A stretch of 64,000 bases of DNA from Paenibacillus borealis (GCF_000758665.1 NZ_CP009285.1:7874001-7938000); one strand, 5' to 3'. Shown: positions 43,000 to 51,928, numbered from the stretch's first letter. Notes: generated by a model from the sequence alone, not told the origin. A program made the numbers and translations.

Positions 43000-44169
43000 A
43001 TGAATTTTATCTTCTTTTCCCCGCATTTCCCTAAGAACAGCGCTGATTTCTGTACCCAGCTGCAGCAGCAGGGGGCGACGGTGCTCGGGATTGGCGATGC
43101 CGAATATGACCAGCTGGAGGACAAGCTGACGTCGGCACTGACAGAGTATTATAAGGTAAGTAATCTGGAGAACTACGAGGAGATCCTGCGGGCCGTCGGC
43201 TTTTTCACCTATAAATACGGTAAGATTGACCGCTTCGAGTCGCTGAACGAATACTGGCTGGAGCAGGATGCCGCCATCCGGACGGATTTCAACATTTACG
43301 GCACCAAGTCCGATTTCGTCTCCAACCTGAAGCAGAAATCCAAGATGAAAGAGTTCTTCCATAAAAGCGGTGTAAGCACCGTACAGTTCTCCACCGGGAC
43401 TACGCGCGAAAGCGTGGAGAGCTTCATCCAAAGCGCCGGCTTCCCGCTGGTGGTTAAGCCCGATCTCGGCTCCGGTGCCAGCAATACTTACAAGATCAAT
43501 AATGAAGAGGAGCTGCAGCACTTTTTTGACACTAAGCCGGAGGATGTAGCCTTTATTATTGAGGAATTCATTGATGGAGTCATCCTCACCTATGACGGGC
43601 TGGTCGATATTGACGGCAATGTGCGGTTCGCGGTCAGCCACCTGTTCGAGAATAGTGTCATGGAGGTCGTTAACACAGATAACCACCTCTACTATTTCTG
43701 TCTGAGAGATATCAGCCCCGAGGTAGAAGAGGCCGGGAAGAATATTCTGAAGGCTTTTGACATCCGGGAACGGTTCTTCCATATCGAGCTGTTCAAATCG
43801 CACAAGGATGGCCGGATCATAGCCCTGGAAGTAAATATGCGGCCGCCGGGCGCCTGGATGACCGATGCCATTAACTTCGCATACGATGTGGATGTCTATA
43901 AAGAATGGGCCAGCATGATCGTACACAATGAGGTCGGCGGTCCATACGAAGGCAAATACTACACTGGCTATGCCAGCCGCAAGAATCATAAGCATTACGC
44001 TCACAGCCACGAGGACATCTACCGCACATTCGGCGGGCAGATTGTGAACTATGCCGAGATCGAAGAGGTATTCAGCCGAGCGATGGGTAACAGTGCTTAT
44101 CAGTTCCGTTCTCCCGAGCTTTCGGAGGTTAGGGACATCAGAGGTTATATTCACCAAGAAGAGGGATAG
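43000..44169 (+). CDS. ATP-grasp carboxylate-amine/thiol ligase of unknown substrate
   Basis: 389 residues. ATP-grasp signatures: lysine strand PLVVKPDLGSGASNTYKI, acidic hinge IIEEFIDG, and metal-binding EVNMRPPGAWM near 285. Such enzymes activate a carboxylate as acyl-phosphate and join it to an amine or thiol. The N-terminal pre-ATP-grasp domain (MNFIFFSPHFPKNSADFC) is a Rossmann-like fold. It overlaps no gene but ends 13 nt before an esterase gene in the same direction, so both are probably one operon. The product could be a dipeptide or a modified amino acid. Confidence 0.8.
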   Translation: MNFIFFSPHFPKNSADFCTQLQQQGATVLGIGDAEYDQLEDKLTSALTEYYKVSNLENYEEILRAVGFFTYKYGKIDRFESLNEYWLEQDAAIRTDFNIYGTKSDFVSNLKQKSKMKEFFHKSGVSTVQFSTGTTRESVESFIQSAGFPLVVKPDLGSGASNTYKINNEEELQHFFDTKPEDVAFIIEEFIDGVILTYDGLVDIDGNVRFAVSHLFENSVMEVVNTDNHLYYFCLRDISPEVEEAGKNILKAFDIRERFFHIELFKSHKDGRIIALEVNMRPPGAWMTDAINFAYDVDVYKEWASMIVHNEVGGPYEGKYYTGYASRKNHKHYAHSHEDIYRTFGGQIVNYAEIEEVFSRAMGNSAYQFRSPELSEVRDIRGYIHQEEG

Positions 44170-44182
44170 GATGTGTTAACGG

Positions 44183-44932
44183 ATGAGGATAAGCTACCAT
44201 AAGGAGTACAGCCACAACCTGGGCAGAGATATGGAATATAAAATATACGGCCACGCCGGCAAACCGATGCTCGTCTTCCCCACGTCGCTTGGACGCTTTT
44301 ATCAATATGAGGATTCGGGCATGATTGACACGCTCTCCTCCTTCATTGAAGCGGGCAAGCTGCAGATATGGACCTGCGACAGTATTGATGAAGAGACCTT
44401 CTTCTCCACTCACTGGAATAACGAGGACCGGGTGCACCGTCATGAGCAGTATGATAAATATATCGCACATGAGCTGATTCCCGGCCTCCTCCACCAGAGC
44501 AAGCAGAACAACGGCGGGACCGATCAGCGCATTCTGATCTCAGGCTGCTCTATGGGCGCTTATTACAGTGCCAGCTTCTTTTTCCGTTATCCGCAATATT
44601 TCGATACCCTAATCGCCCTGAGCGGCGTCTATTCCACCTATTATTTCTTCGGCGACTATATGAGTGAGAATATCTATCTGAATTCACCGCTGCATTACCT
44701 GCCGGGACTGACGGATGATTACTATCTTAACCAGTACCGTAACAGCAATATCATCGTCTGCGTGGGACAAGGCGCGTATGAGGATGAGATGCTTCACGAG
44801 ACCCGCCTGCTTCAGGATGTGCTTGGACGCAAGGGAATTCCCGCACGGATCGACTACTGGGGACATGATGCCGGTCATGACTGGCCATGGTGGAACAAGC
44901 AGATTCATTATTATGTGGAAGGCTGCTTATAG
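44183..44932 (+). CDS. Esterase-D-like alpha/beta hydrolase
   Basis: 249 residues, no signal peptide. Nucleophile elbow GCSMG at about 119-123, His in WGHDAGHDW near 228, and overall similarity to the putative esterase (PF00756-like) family. It probably hydrolyses an ester or thioester. Co-transcribed with the ATP-grasp ligase, it may process that enzyme's substrate or product; this is inference from operon structure. Confidence 0.85.
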   Translation: MRISYHKEYSHNLGRDMEYKIYGHAGKPMLVFPTSLGRFYQYEDSGMIDTLSSFIEAGKLQIWTCDSIDEETFFSTHWNNEDRVHRHEQYDKYIAHELIPGLLHQSKQNNGGTDQRILISGCSMGAYYSASFFFRYPQYFDTLIALSGVYSTYYFFGDYMSENIYLNSPLHYLPGLTDDYYLNQYRNSNIIVCVGQGAYEDEMLHETRLLQDVLGRKGIPARIDYWGHDAGHDWPWWNKQIHYYVEGCL

Positions 44933-44961
44933 AGCTTCATTATGAAAATAGCGCAAAAAAA

Positions 44962-44991
44962 AAGGGAACTGCTTAACTCAGCAGTTCCCTT
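44962..44991. terminator. Bidirectional terminator
   Basis: Perfect 11-bp stem AAGGGAACTGC / GCAGTTCCCTT between convergent genes, with a nine-A run on the left that gives a T tract for the minus-strand gene. Confidence 0.9.
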
Positions 44992-45011
44992 CCAGCATTT
45001 ACAGCTCTTTC

Positions 45012-45299
45012 TTATTCAGGCAAATGCTCTGAACAGAATAGAACCAGCGCTGCTTCCTCGTCTTCTTCCATATCGAAATCGAGAACCTTGCCTGACGATG
45101 TTTCCTGCAGATCGTAGCTGACAATGCTTGTCTGCTCTTCTTCCACTTTCACAATTACGCGGGCCGAAACACCGTTCTCTACGTATAGTTCATCATCTTC
45201 CGGCACATCCAGGTTAATGACGAACTCATATCGCTTGCCGCTTAGTATTCCAAAAGGATCTCTTACGTTCTCCACGGTGTAGCTTGTAAATGTCAACAC
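45012..45299 (-). CDS. Small acidic protein, probably DUF6509
   Basis: 95 residues if the GTG at 45299 is used (GAGG at 8 nt); an ATG seven codons earlier lacks an RBS. The sequence begins MLTFTSYTVENVRDPFGILSG and is rich in Asp/Glu at the C-terminus, compatible with the DUF6509 family of Bacillales cytoplasmic proteins. Function unknown. Monocistronic. Confidence 0.65.
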   Translation of the reverse strand: MLTFTSYTVENVRDPFGILSGKRYEFVINLDVPEDDELYVENGVSARVIVKVEEEQTSIVSYDLQETSSGKVLDFDMEEDEEAALVLFCSEHLPE

Positions 45300-45373
45300 G
45301 TCGCATTCCTCATTTCTCAAATCACTGCCAGATTATTGTATCACAAGTCGAAACGGCTTGCTGTCCTTTCAAA

Positions 45374-45413
45374 AAGAACGGTGCGAAGTGAACCCGTCAC
45401 CCGCACCGTTCTT
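45374..45413 (-). terminator. Terminator of rlmN
   Basis: Perfect 12-bp stem AAGAACGGTGCG / CGCACCGTTCTT followed by TTTTTGAAAGG on the minus strand. Confidence 0.9.
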
Positions 45414-45436
45414 ATGATAACTATCTGCAGCTAAAT

Positions 45437-46534
45437 CTATCCGGTAACTGCGCTGCTTGCACCCTCTGCTTGGCCTTTGGTCTTCTTGATCTGCTTACTG
45501 CGCAGCTGTCCGCAGGCCGCATCAATATCGACTCCATGCTCCAGACGGGTACTGACGCTGACTCCCTGTTTCTTCAGTGTGTCGAAGAACGCGCGTACCG
45601 ACTCCCGCTCGCTCCGCTGGTACTGGCTGTGCTCATCCACCGGATTATACGGAATCAGATTCACATTCGCCAGCTGGCGCCGGTCTCCGATTAACTCGGC
45701 CAGCTCCAAGGCGTGCTCCTCGCGGTCATTGATATCCTTCAGCAGGATATACTCCAGGGTAATTCTCCGGTTGGTCTTCTCCAGGTAGTAATCAATCGCA
45801 GGCATTAATTTCTCTATAGGAATGGCACGGTTAATCTTCATGATCTGTGTCCGCAGCTCATTATTCGGCGCATGCAGGGAGATCGCCAGGTTGACCTGCA
45901 TATTCGCGTCGGCGAATTCCCTGATCTTGTCAGCCAGACCGCTGGTGGATACCGTAATGCCTTTGCCGGCAATCGCCAGGCCCTTATGATCCTTGATCGT
46001 AACCAGGAAGTTCAGCAGGTGCCGGAAATTATCGAACGGCTCGCCGATGCCCATTACAACTACATGACTGACCCTTTGCCCGAGGCCGGCCTGATCCAGG
46101 TAATGCTGGACCTTCATTATCTGCTCGACAATCTCACCGCTGGTGAGATCGCGGCTCTTCGCCAGCAGGCCGCTCGCACAGAAGCTGCAGCCGATATTGC
46201 AGCCGACCTGAGTGGTGACGCAGACGGATAATCCGTATTTCTGCCGCATCAGCACCGTTTCAATCAGGTTGCCGTCCTGCAGGCGGAACAGGAATTTGAC
46301 GGTGCCGTCAGCCGACTCCTGCTTCACATGCTCTTCCATGGTCTGAAAGACATAATGCTCTTCCAGCAGCTGCACACAATCGGGGTTCATCCCCGTCATT
46401 TCTGCAAAGCTGGTAACCCGCTTGCGGTATAGCCATTCCCAGACAGCGGATGCACGGGATTTCTTGTGCCCATGCTCCAGCAGCCAGGCTGTCAACTGTT
46501 CCAAAGTCAATCCATAAATGGATTCTTTATTCAT
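45437..46534 (-). CDS. rlmN: Dual-specificity 23S rRNA/tRNA (adenine C2) methyltransferase
   Basis: 365 residues from the ATG at 46534 (GAGG at 6 nt); a longer in-frame ATG lacks an RBS. Radical SAM cluster motif C112-x3-C116-x2-C119 (GCNIGCSFC), and the second catalytic cysteine in DAACGQL near the C-terminus. RlmN methylates A2503 of 23S rRNA through a methylated-cysteine intermediate. Cfr is a related enzyme, but length and N-terminal domain ([22 protein letters not shown]) fit RlmN. Confidence 0.93.
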   Translation of the reverse strand: MNKESIYGLTLEQLTAWLLEHGHKKSRASAVWEWLYRKRVTSFAEMTGMNPDCVQLLEEHYVFQTMEEHVKQESADGTVKFLFRLQDGNLIETVLMRQKYGLSVCVTTQVGCNIGCSFCASGLLAKSRDLTSGEIVEQIMKVQHYLDQAGLGQRVSHVVVMGIGEPFDNFRHLLNFLVTIKDHKGLAIAGKGITVSTSGLADKIREFADANMQVNLAISLHAPNNELRTQIMKINRAIPIEKLMPAIDYYLEKTNRRITLEYILLKDINDREEHALELAELIGDRRQLANVNLIPYNPVDEHSQYQRSERESVRAFFDTLKKQGVSVSTRLEHGVDIDAACGQLRSKQIKKTKGQAEGASSAVTG

Positions 46535-46688
46535 TTCATATCCTCTTTTCAAAACTTTAAAGTTCAATCAATCTATTCTACCTTGCGGGGACATTAGCAA
46601 CAACAATAACTTATTGTCTCAAATTTTGTTTATTAAAACAAGAGGAAACACTGCGGATTCCGCGTCTTTTCCGTGCACAAAAGCAGAA

Positions 46689-46717
46689 AAGCGCATCCCT
46701 CCATCAGGGATACGCTT
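46689..46717 (-). terminator. Terminator of the deacetylase operon
   Basis: Stem AAGCGTATCCCT / AGGGATGCGCTT (one G-U or mismatch) followed by TTTTCTGCTTTTG on the minus strand. Confidence 0.8.
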
Positions 46718-46724
46718 ACCTGTT

Positions 46725-48062
46725 TTATTTGAAGACGGCGAACTTTAACCCCTGTGCCTGAAGATACTCGATGATCTCAGGAAGCGCCTCGACCGTAACT
46801 GCCTTTTCGTGCAGCAGATAGATTCCGCCGGACGGGTCTGTCTTATGGAAGTACCGGAGGACCTGCTGGGCATTGTCCGCCTTCCAGTCCTCGGGATCAC
46901 GGTTCCAGAGCAGCAGCTTCATATGCTGACGGCCCGCCTCCGCGGCCAGTTCATCATTAACCGCACCATAAGGGGGACGGAAGACCGTTACCGCAGACTT
47001 CATGTTCGACTCCAGCTCCCGGCTGGCCCGCTCCAGATTGCCCCGGTTCTCCTCACTGCTGTTCCGTGTCAGATCACTATGGTCCCAGGAGTGGCTGCCC
47101 ACCGGCATGCCGTGCTCATCGGCATAGCTGACCTCGGCCGGATGGCGGCTGGCATTCTGTCCGATAAACAGAAAGTTCGCCGCTACTCCATACTCATGCA
47201 GGATATCTACTATCTGCCGTGTATACTGCGAGGGTCCATCGTCGAAGGTTAGAGCCACATAACCATGGGGCAGGCTGTATTCATAGCTGCTCCCGTTCAG
47301 TTCAATCTCTTCAACCTGCAGCGCCACAGCGTCTGGAACAGCTGCAGGGGATGGTACAGGAGCTGCTCCAGGGGCTACTTCAGGAGCTGCTACAGAGGCT
47401 GGTTCCGGAGATGCTTCCGGAATTGCCGGGACTTCGCTGCTCTGGTAAGCTGCCGTTTGAATACCCGGCTCAGCATTAACGAGACGGCTGTTAACTTCTG
47501 TAACTACCGCCGCCTGAACAGAATCCTCATGGGCTTCCGCGCTGTTGCTGAACAGCTTGCCGTCCATGCGCAGCAGGAACAACGCGATGAGACAGCTGAA
47601 CAGAACACCCCGCAGCAGTACTGCCCGGGCAGGCCGGTGGCTGGTTCTGCGCTTCGGCTGTCCAGGCCCAGGCTGCAGCAATTCCAGTGCCGGGACCTGG
47701 ACAGCGGATTCGGTTGCAGGTGGAGGGAGTTCCTCTTGCCTCGCTTTAGCCAGCTGCGTGGCATACTCCTCGGAGCAGGCATAATACAGCGTTTCGCTGA
47801 AGTTCTTATTCATTTTGATCAGGGAACTGAAGAAACTGCGGCGGAAGGGATCCCATTTGGGATAGAGAGACAAACGCACCCGCTGCCCCTCGAAAGGGCC
47901 AAGCAAGCTCAATTGCAGATATGTATATTCATCGATGATAAGTATTTGGCGGGCGGAGCCGCTGCTGTGGGTTAAACCTACCTCCATCTGATAGACGCCC
48001 TGCCTCTGCTCAAGGGACAGCAGCTCTACCATCCGAGCAGTGTTCGCCGGGTGTACGGGCAT
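46725..48062 (-). CDS. Membrane-anchored polysaccharide deacetylase (NodB domain)
   Basis: 445 residues. A cytoplasmic N-terminal domain (~1-115) with a beta-barrel feel (ARQILIIDEYTYLQLSLLGPFEGQRVRLSLYPKW), one membrane helix (~149-165), an Ala/Pro/Glu-rich linker (~200-250), then an extracellular NodB domain with TFDDGP, HSWDH and RPPYG, the metal-binding and catalytic motifs. It should deacetylate peptidoglycan or another GlcNAc polymer. The cytoplasmic domain is unusual for this family and may be regulatory. It lies 5 nt after the coiled-coil gene, so both are one operon. Confidence 0.88.
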   Translation of the reverse strand: MPVHPANTARMVELLSLEQRQGVYQMEVGLTHSSGSARQILIIDEYTYLQLSLLGPFEGQRVRLSLYPKWDPFRRSFFSSLIKMNKNFSETLYYACSEEYATQLAKARQEELPPPATESAVQVPALELLQPGPGQPKRRTSHRPARAVLLRGVLFSCLIALFLLRMDGKLFSNSAEAHEDSVQAAVVTEVNSRLVNAEPGIQTAAYQSSEVPAIPEASPEPASVAAPEVAPGAAPVPSPAAVPDAVALQVEEIELNGSSYEYSLPHGYVALTFDDGPSQYTRQIVDILHEYGVAANFLFIGQNASRHPAEVSYADEHGMPVGSHSWDHSDLTRNSSEENRGNLERASRELESNMKSAVTVFRPPYGAVNDELAAEAGRQHMKLLLWNRDPEDWKADNAQQVLRYFHKTDPSGGIYLLHEKAVTVEALPEIIEYLQAQGLKFAVFK

Positions 48063-48067
48063 AACTC

Positions 48068-48790
48068 CTATGTATCTCCGTTGCTATCGTTACGCTCTGC
48101 CGGTGGAGTGCTTCCGCCAAAGGGTACTGTCATGCGGTTGGTGAAATCGCTGATCATGCTGGAGAGGTAGGTTTTCTCCTGCCGGACCGTGTCGTATTTC
48201 TGTTTCAGATGACTGTTCTCTGTCTCCAGGCGCCCAATCTTCTCTTCCAGCTCATTCATCCGCTTCAGCTTCTCGGAGATGGCATCGTTATGCTTTTGTA
48301 CAAGATTGGCATATTTCTGTTGCTCCAGATCAATGGTGCTCTTGAGCTCATCCATTTCTCCGGACAGGGTCGTGTGCAGCTCACGGTAATCCTCCAGCAC
48401 CTGATCCACCTTCAGATTCTTCTCCACCAGCTTATGCTCGAGCTCCAGGATGCTTTTCTCCCGCTCTTCAATTACCTTGTTCAGGTTCTTGAGATCCCGG
48501 CCTAACCTCTCCACATGGCTGCTGGAATGATTCAGCCGGTCCTGCAGCTCATGGTTGTTCGTTTCAGCATGCGCTCTTGCCTGAATCATCTGCTCTACTG
48601 CGAAGACAAGATCCAGCGACTTTTTGTCCAGTTGCGCTTTGCCGACAGACACGAGGCCGGGGGCACTGTCAGCCTTCTCATAACTGTCGCTGTCCTCAGG
48701 TGGAAGTTCGTCCAGTTGAACCTTTTGAACCATACCCGGCTTAACAGGTTTATCCTGGGTATCTTTCTTCTTAAAAAACGGAGCCGCCAT
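48068..48790 (-). CDS. Cytoplasmic coiled-coil protein
   Basis: 240 residues. The N-terminus (MAAPFFKKKDTQDKP) is basic and disordered; residues ~55-220 form a continuous heptad coiled coil (ELQDRLNHSSSHVERLGRDL, LEEKIGRLETENSHLKQKYD). No membrane helix. GAGGTGA precedes the ATG. First gene of a two-gene operon with the polysaccharide deacetylase, whose cytoplasmic domain it may bind. No family recognised. Confidence 0.75.
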   Translation of the reverse strand: MAAPFFKKKDTQDKPVKPGMVQKVQLDELPPEDSDSYEKADSAPGLVSVGKAQLDKKSLDLVFAVEQMIQARAHAETNNHELQDRLNHSSSHVERLGRDLKNLNKVIEEREKSILELEHKLVEKNLKVDQVLEDYRELHTTLSGEMDELKSTIDLEQQKYANLVQKHNDAISEKLKRMNELEEKIGRLETENSHLKQKYDTVRQEKTYLSSMISDFTNRMTVPFGGSTPPAERNDSNGDT

Positions 48791-49024
48791 CTATATAATC
48801 ACCTCATTATAAATGTCAAAATATGTCGAGCATGTACGAGTTTATTATAGTTGATTTAGCGGATGCGTTAGTGAGCCTTAGTATCTAACTTTACTAAATG
48901 TATCCAAAGGCCCAGATCACGCTGAACAGAAGTTATCCGGCTAATTATAGGATGAATGGCCTATGCCATTTGCACTGTTCATTCATGAAAAAGAGGAATG
49001 TCTTCTCATATACAGCAACAAAAA

Positions 49025-49050
49025 AAGCGCAGCCCTCTAGGACCACGCTT
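49025..49050 (-). terminator. Terminator of the GIY-YIG gene
   Basis: On the minus strand, AAGCGTGGTCCT pairs with AGGGCTGCGCTT (several G-U pairs), followed by TTTTTTT. The remaining ~230 bp up to the coiled-coil gene start contain no credible gene. Confidence 0.75.
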
Positions 49051-49064
49051 CTTCATCCAAACGT

Positions 49065-49421
49065 TTATTTGTACAGTACTTTCTCCACATTGTATTTCGC
49101 CTTAAGCTTGTTCACAATGTAAGTTTCATAAATCTCTCTGTCGACCGGGTCTTCCACGAGGCAGACTTCAATCTTGGTAACCTCGTCGCGGTGAGGCTTC
49201 ATGACGGATACATTATCCTCGAAATGCTTCTTAATCCGCGGTCTCAGCTTACGCGCCTTGCCTACAAACAGCAGCTCATCCTTGTCATTGTAGAACATGA
49301 AGATGCCGCCGGCTTCGCGGGTAATCAGGTGGAAATCCGTAAATCCGTAAATATGGCTGAGCACAGGGTTCTCCTGCTTAAAAATAGTAACTTCCGGTGC
49401 CGGAATGGTAATGCTGATCAT
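49065..49421 (-). CDS. Stand-alone GIY-YIG nuclease-like protein
   Basis: 118 residues, a single GIY-YIG-like fold. The usual GIY and YIG motifs read GGIF and LFVGKARKLRPRIKKHF; conserved Glu is in REIYETYIVNKLKAKYN. It corresponds to the N-terminal (3'-incision) domain of UvrC without UVR, RNase H or HhH domains. Proteins of this size are annotated in Paenibacillus as nucleotide excision repair endonuclease. Activity is not proven. Confidence 0.8.
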   Translation of the reverse strand: MISITIPAPEVTIFKQENPVLSHIYGFTDFHLITREAGGIFMFYNDKDELLFVGKARKLRPRIKKHFEDNVSVMKPHRDEVTKIEVCLVEDPVDREIYETYIVNKLKAKYNVEKVLYK

Positions 49422-49530
49422 TAAGCTTCACTTCCTCATTGTATATAGAAATAAATATTATCACAGATTGGGAACCCTGACTATTTCTATCTTCTGCAGA
49501 TAACCTGTGTTTTATGAGGGGGAGTTACAC

Positions 49531-50499
49531 TTATTTGGCTGCCCGATTCTGGAGGGAATGAATCGTTGCTGTTATCCCCTGTTCAAAAGACGTGGCCGGA
49601 ACCGGCCCGACTACCCGCTCGTATTTCGCACCGCTGAGCCGCAGCGGCTCCTTCGTCAAATAAAGCATCTCGACGATTTCCTTCATCACTGGAACAAACA
49701 GGCCAAGCAGTGACAAGCCTGCTGCACCCACGGGGATGACCAGTTTAGAGCTTCCGGCGGCTTCACGGGCAATACGGATGATCTCTTTGCCGGATATGAC
49801 GCCAGCGCCCGGGATGTTCCAGTTCTGCCCGTATGCCTCCTCGCGGAGGGCAAGCTCTACCATCATCACTGCGGCATCCGGCAGATAGACATATTCGCGC
49901 GGAACGTTCATATTGCCGATGAATATCCCGGGTTTACCGGCTGCAACCGCTTCTAGTGTCGACCCGAGGTAAGAGGCTTCATTGGCGGTAGGTCCATAAT
50001 AATCGGGCAGCCGGACAATCATTCCCTTCGTGCCGCTCCAGCGCGGGCTGAAGAACATCCGCTCGAATTCCAGCTTCACTTTTCCTTTGCGGGTATGCGG
50101 ATTCTTCGGATGTTCCTCGTCCACCGGCTGCTCATTAACCCGTCTGCCATACGGATAGATCCCGTCTACAGCAACTACTCTCGCCCCCAGCCGGTTCGCC
50201 GCCTCCATTACAGCTTCACCCATCGGCAGCAGCTTCGCGGCCATTTCGTGATACGGCACCGATGCACTGTGAAAAATAACATCCGCCCCCCTTGCTGCCT
50301 TATAAATATCATCTGCACGGAACACATCTCCAGTCTCGAGGCTCAGCCCTGCCGGCCTGCCCAGCTTGGCCGCGAGCTGTTCCAGCTTCGGCATGGAGCG
50401 CCCAAAGGCGACGGTTTCGATCCCTCTTCGGAGCAGCTCCGCAATAATTACCGTCCCTGTTCCTCCGGTTGCTCCCAGTACAATCGCTTTGTTTATCAT
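49531..50499 (-). CDS. NAD(P)-binding epimerase/reductase of the extended SDR type
   Basis: 322 residues. Rossmann motif GATGGTG at 9-15, with a nucleoside-diphosphate-sugar epimerase/NmrA-like body (VIFHSASVPYHE, RLPDYYGP). Substrate unknown. AGGAGG precedes the ATG. An 18-bp perfect palindrome 43 bp upstream matches the site in front of the neighbouring tetR gene, so TetR control is likely, as in many tetR-oxidoreductase pairs. Confidence 0.85.
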   Translation of the reverse strand: MINKAIVLGATGGTGTVIIAELLRRGIETVAFGRSMPKLEQLAAKLGRPAGLSLETGDVFRADDIYKAARGADVIFHSASVPYHEMAAKLLPMGEAVMEAANRLGARVVAVDGIYPYGRRVNEQPVDEEHPKNPHTRKGKVKLEFERMFFSPRWSGTKGMIVRLPDYYGPTANEASYLGSTLEAVAAGKPGIFIGNMNVPREYVYLPDAAVMMVELALREEAYGQNWNIPGAGVISGKEIIRIAREAAGSSKLVIPVGAAGLSLLGLFVPVMKEIVEMLYLTKEPLRLSGAKYERVVGPVPATSFEQGITATIHSLQNRAAK

Positions 50500-50541
50500 T
50501 TGAATGCCTCCTCATAAAGTTGAATTGATAAGATTGAATTT

Positions 50542-50559
50542 TTAGTGATTGATCACTAA
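50542..50559. promoter_or_regulatory. TetR operator, site 1 (epimerase promoter)
   Basis: Perfect 18-bp palindrome TTAGTGATTGATCACTAA. Its reverse complement shares a GTTAKTGATCARTCACT core with sites at 50951 and 51727. Confidence 0.7.
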
Positions 50560-50607
50560 CTAAATAATAAAAATTAATTACATATATCTGAATTTAAGCT
50601 GGTATCT

Positions 50608-50789
50608 AAAATCCTGCACGAAATACAACATTCCCCCCATGAAATCGGGCTAAATTGAAAATTGTTGCACAAAAGGCAACATTTCATCTGATTCAAGCGG
50701 CTACGCAGAGCAAATCATGTATTTCATACAACAATAATTACGAACACCCCAGTATTTATGAATCCAAGTTGTAATATTTGCAACATTAT
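50608..50789. repeat. Four-element intergenic repeat, copy B
   Basis: Elements start at 50614 (CTGCA-CGAAA-TACAA), 50665 (TTGCA-CAAAA-GGCAA), 50717 (ATGTA-TTTCA-TACAA) and 50769 (TTGTA-ATATT-TGCAA), spaced 51, 52, 52 bp exactly as in copy A. It aligns with copy A end to end in the same orientation. No reading frame. Confidence 0.75.
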
Positions 50790-50853
50790 CTATTCCTGTC
50801 TACTTACCTGTGCACATCATAAAAAAGATGGATGCGGACCACTCTTTAGCTCC

Positions 50854-50930
50854 GTTCCTTGCTAGTTCCTTGCTTGTTCTTTGCTTGTTCTTTGCTTGTT
50901 CTTTGCTTGTTCCTTACTAATTCTTTGCTA
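50854..50930. repeat. 11-bp tandem repeat, seven units
   Basis: Seven consecutive 11-bp units of GTTCTTTGCTT or close variants, e.g. GTTCCTTGCTA, then a partial eighth. Three central units are identical. It lies 193 bp downstream of the tetR stop and just before an orphan TetR-type operator. The open frame across it is low-complexity and not a gene. Confidence 0.85.
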
Positions 50931-50950
50931 GTTCTCCATTGCGCTATTTG

Positions 50951-50967
50951 GTTATTGATCAGTCACT
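50951..50967. promoter_or_regulatory. TetR operator, site 2 (orphan)
   Basis: GTTATTGATCAGTCACT, one base different from site 3. No start codon with a plausible gene lies near it; it sits about 155 bp beyond the tetR stop codon. Confidence 0.5.
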
Positions 50968-51122
50968 ACTTATACCGGAAAAATGATGATCCAGATGGAT
51001 CGGGGATTAAGCGGCTGGATCTTACATGTCGTTCTTACCTGTTGCTCTGAATTTCGCTTAATCTACCTACCGCGCCCGATGCACCGTTAGTTCCGATTAT
51101 TCTTCCGCCCGCCCCGCGATGC

Positions 51123-51671
51123 TTAGAGATGCTTCGGCTTCAGCTCCGGCATTCCCAGCGTCAGGGCAATATTGCAGAGCATCCCATTAGCCATAAAGGT
51201 ACTCACCTCTACCTCAGGATGCGCAAACCCTGCTGCCGAGAACTTGCCCTCCATGAGGCGGGTTACCTCCAGCATTCCAGCCTGCATCGATTGGCGGATG
51301 GCTTCGTCGCGTATACCGATCGCTTGCACCTGCAGAATAATCTCGTTCGGATGGGTCTCCATTAATTGCTCGTATACCTGAATGGCTTCCGTAAGCAGAT
51401 GGTCCGCAGGAGCCTGAAGCCCCGAGAAGGTGCGGAGAATCCGTTCAAACGCACGCTCCAGCGCAGCAACGAACAATTCCTCTTTATTCTTAAACAGCTT
51501 GAAGATATACGGCTGGGATATTCCCACCTTCTCCGCTACTTGCGCGGTTGTTGCCCGGTAATAGCCAAGTTCTGCAAACACAACCACGGCCGCCTCCAGA
51601 ATCTGCTCCCTGCGGTTCACCGGAACGGCCTCATCTCCTTTGGAACGGGTAGTGCCGGATTGCTTGTTCAT
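51123..51671 (-). CDS. TetR/AcrR-family transcriptional regulator
   Basis: 182 residues from the ATG at 51671 (GGGAG at 8 nt). The N-terminal TetR helix-turn-helix is clear (RREQILEAAVVVFAELGYYRATTAQVAEKVGISQPYIFKLFKNKEELF). The C-terminal ligand domain is generic. Three copies of one palindrome occur nearby: upstream of itself, upstream of the epimerase gene and one orphan, implying autoregulation and a local regulon. Confidence 0.92.
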   Translation of the reverse strand: MNKQSGTTRSKGDEAVPVNRREQILEAAVVVFAELGYYRATTAQVAEKVGISQPYIFKLFKNKEELFVAALERAFERILRTFSGLQAPADHLLTEAIQVYEQLMETHPNEIILQVQAIGIRDEAIRQSMQAGMLEVTRLMEGKFSAAGFAHPEVEVSTFMANGMLCNIALTLGMPELKPKHL

Positions 51672-51726
51672 AATAAGTCTCCCTTTCAGCCGGAATGATT
51701 GATGGATTACCGGTTGTTGTCTCATG

Positions 51727-51743
51727 GTTATTGATCAATCACT
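51727..51743. promoter_or_regulatory. TetR operator, site 3 (own promoter)
   Basis: GTTATTGATCAATCACT, 56 bp upstream of the tetR start codon. Confidence 0.65.
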
Positions 51744-51807
51744 CTCTTGATTAGCAGTATATACTTTACTCTTTAAATAATCAACCTGTCTGCCGGAAAA
51801 ATAATAA

Positions 51808-51833
51808 CCCCCGCCGGTGTGACTCCGGCGGGG
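51808..51833 (-). terminator. Terminator of the nitric oxide synthase gene
   Basis: Stem CCCCGCCGG / CCGGCGGGG, with TTATTATTTTT following on the minus strand, about 96 nt after the nos stop. Confidence 0.75.
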
Positions 51834-51928
51834 ATATACAGCCGGGTACTATTCCAGCTATTATGTACAGCCTGTTATTGCTCCGGCGGTTACGTACTGC
51901 CCATTATTACATTCTCCGCCGGACCGGG

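Noticed and set aside
42880..44157. 425-codon open frame on the minus strand opposite the ATP-grasp gene
   Set aside because: It lies antisense to a gene with clear ATP-grasp motifs, has no family signature and no RBS, and is a codon-bias shadow. Similar long shadows opposite the EPS, MFS and permease genes were dropped for the same reason.
50859..51050. 63-codon open frame rich in Leu, Cys and Phe
   Set aside because: It is produced by translating the 11-bp tandem repeat; no RBS and no conservation evidence.
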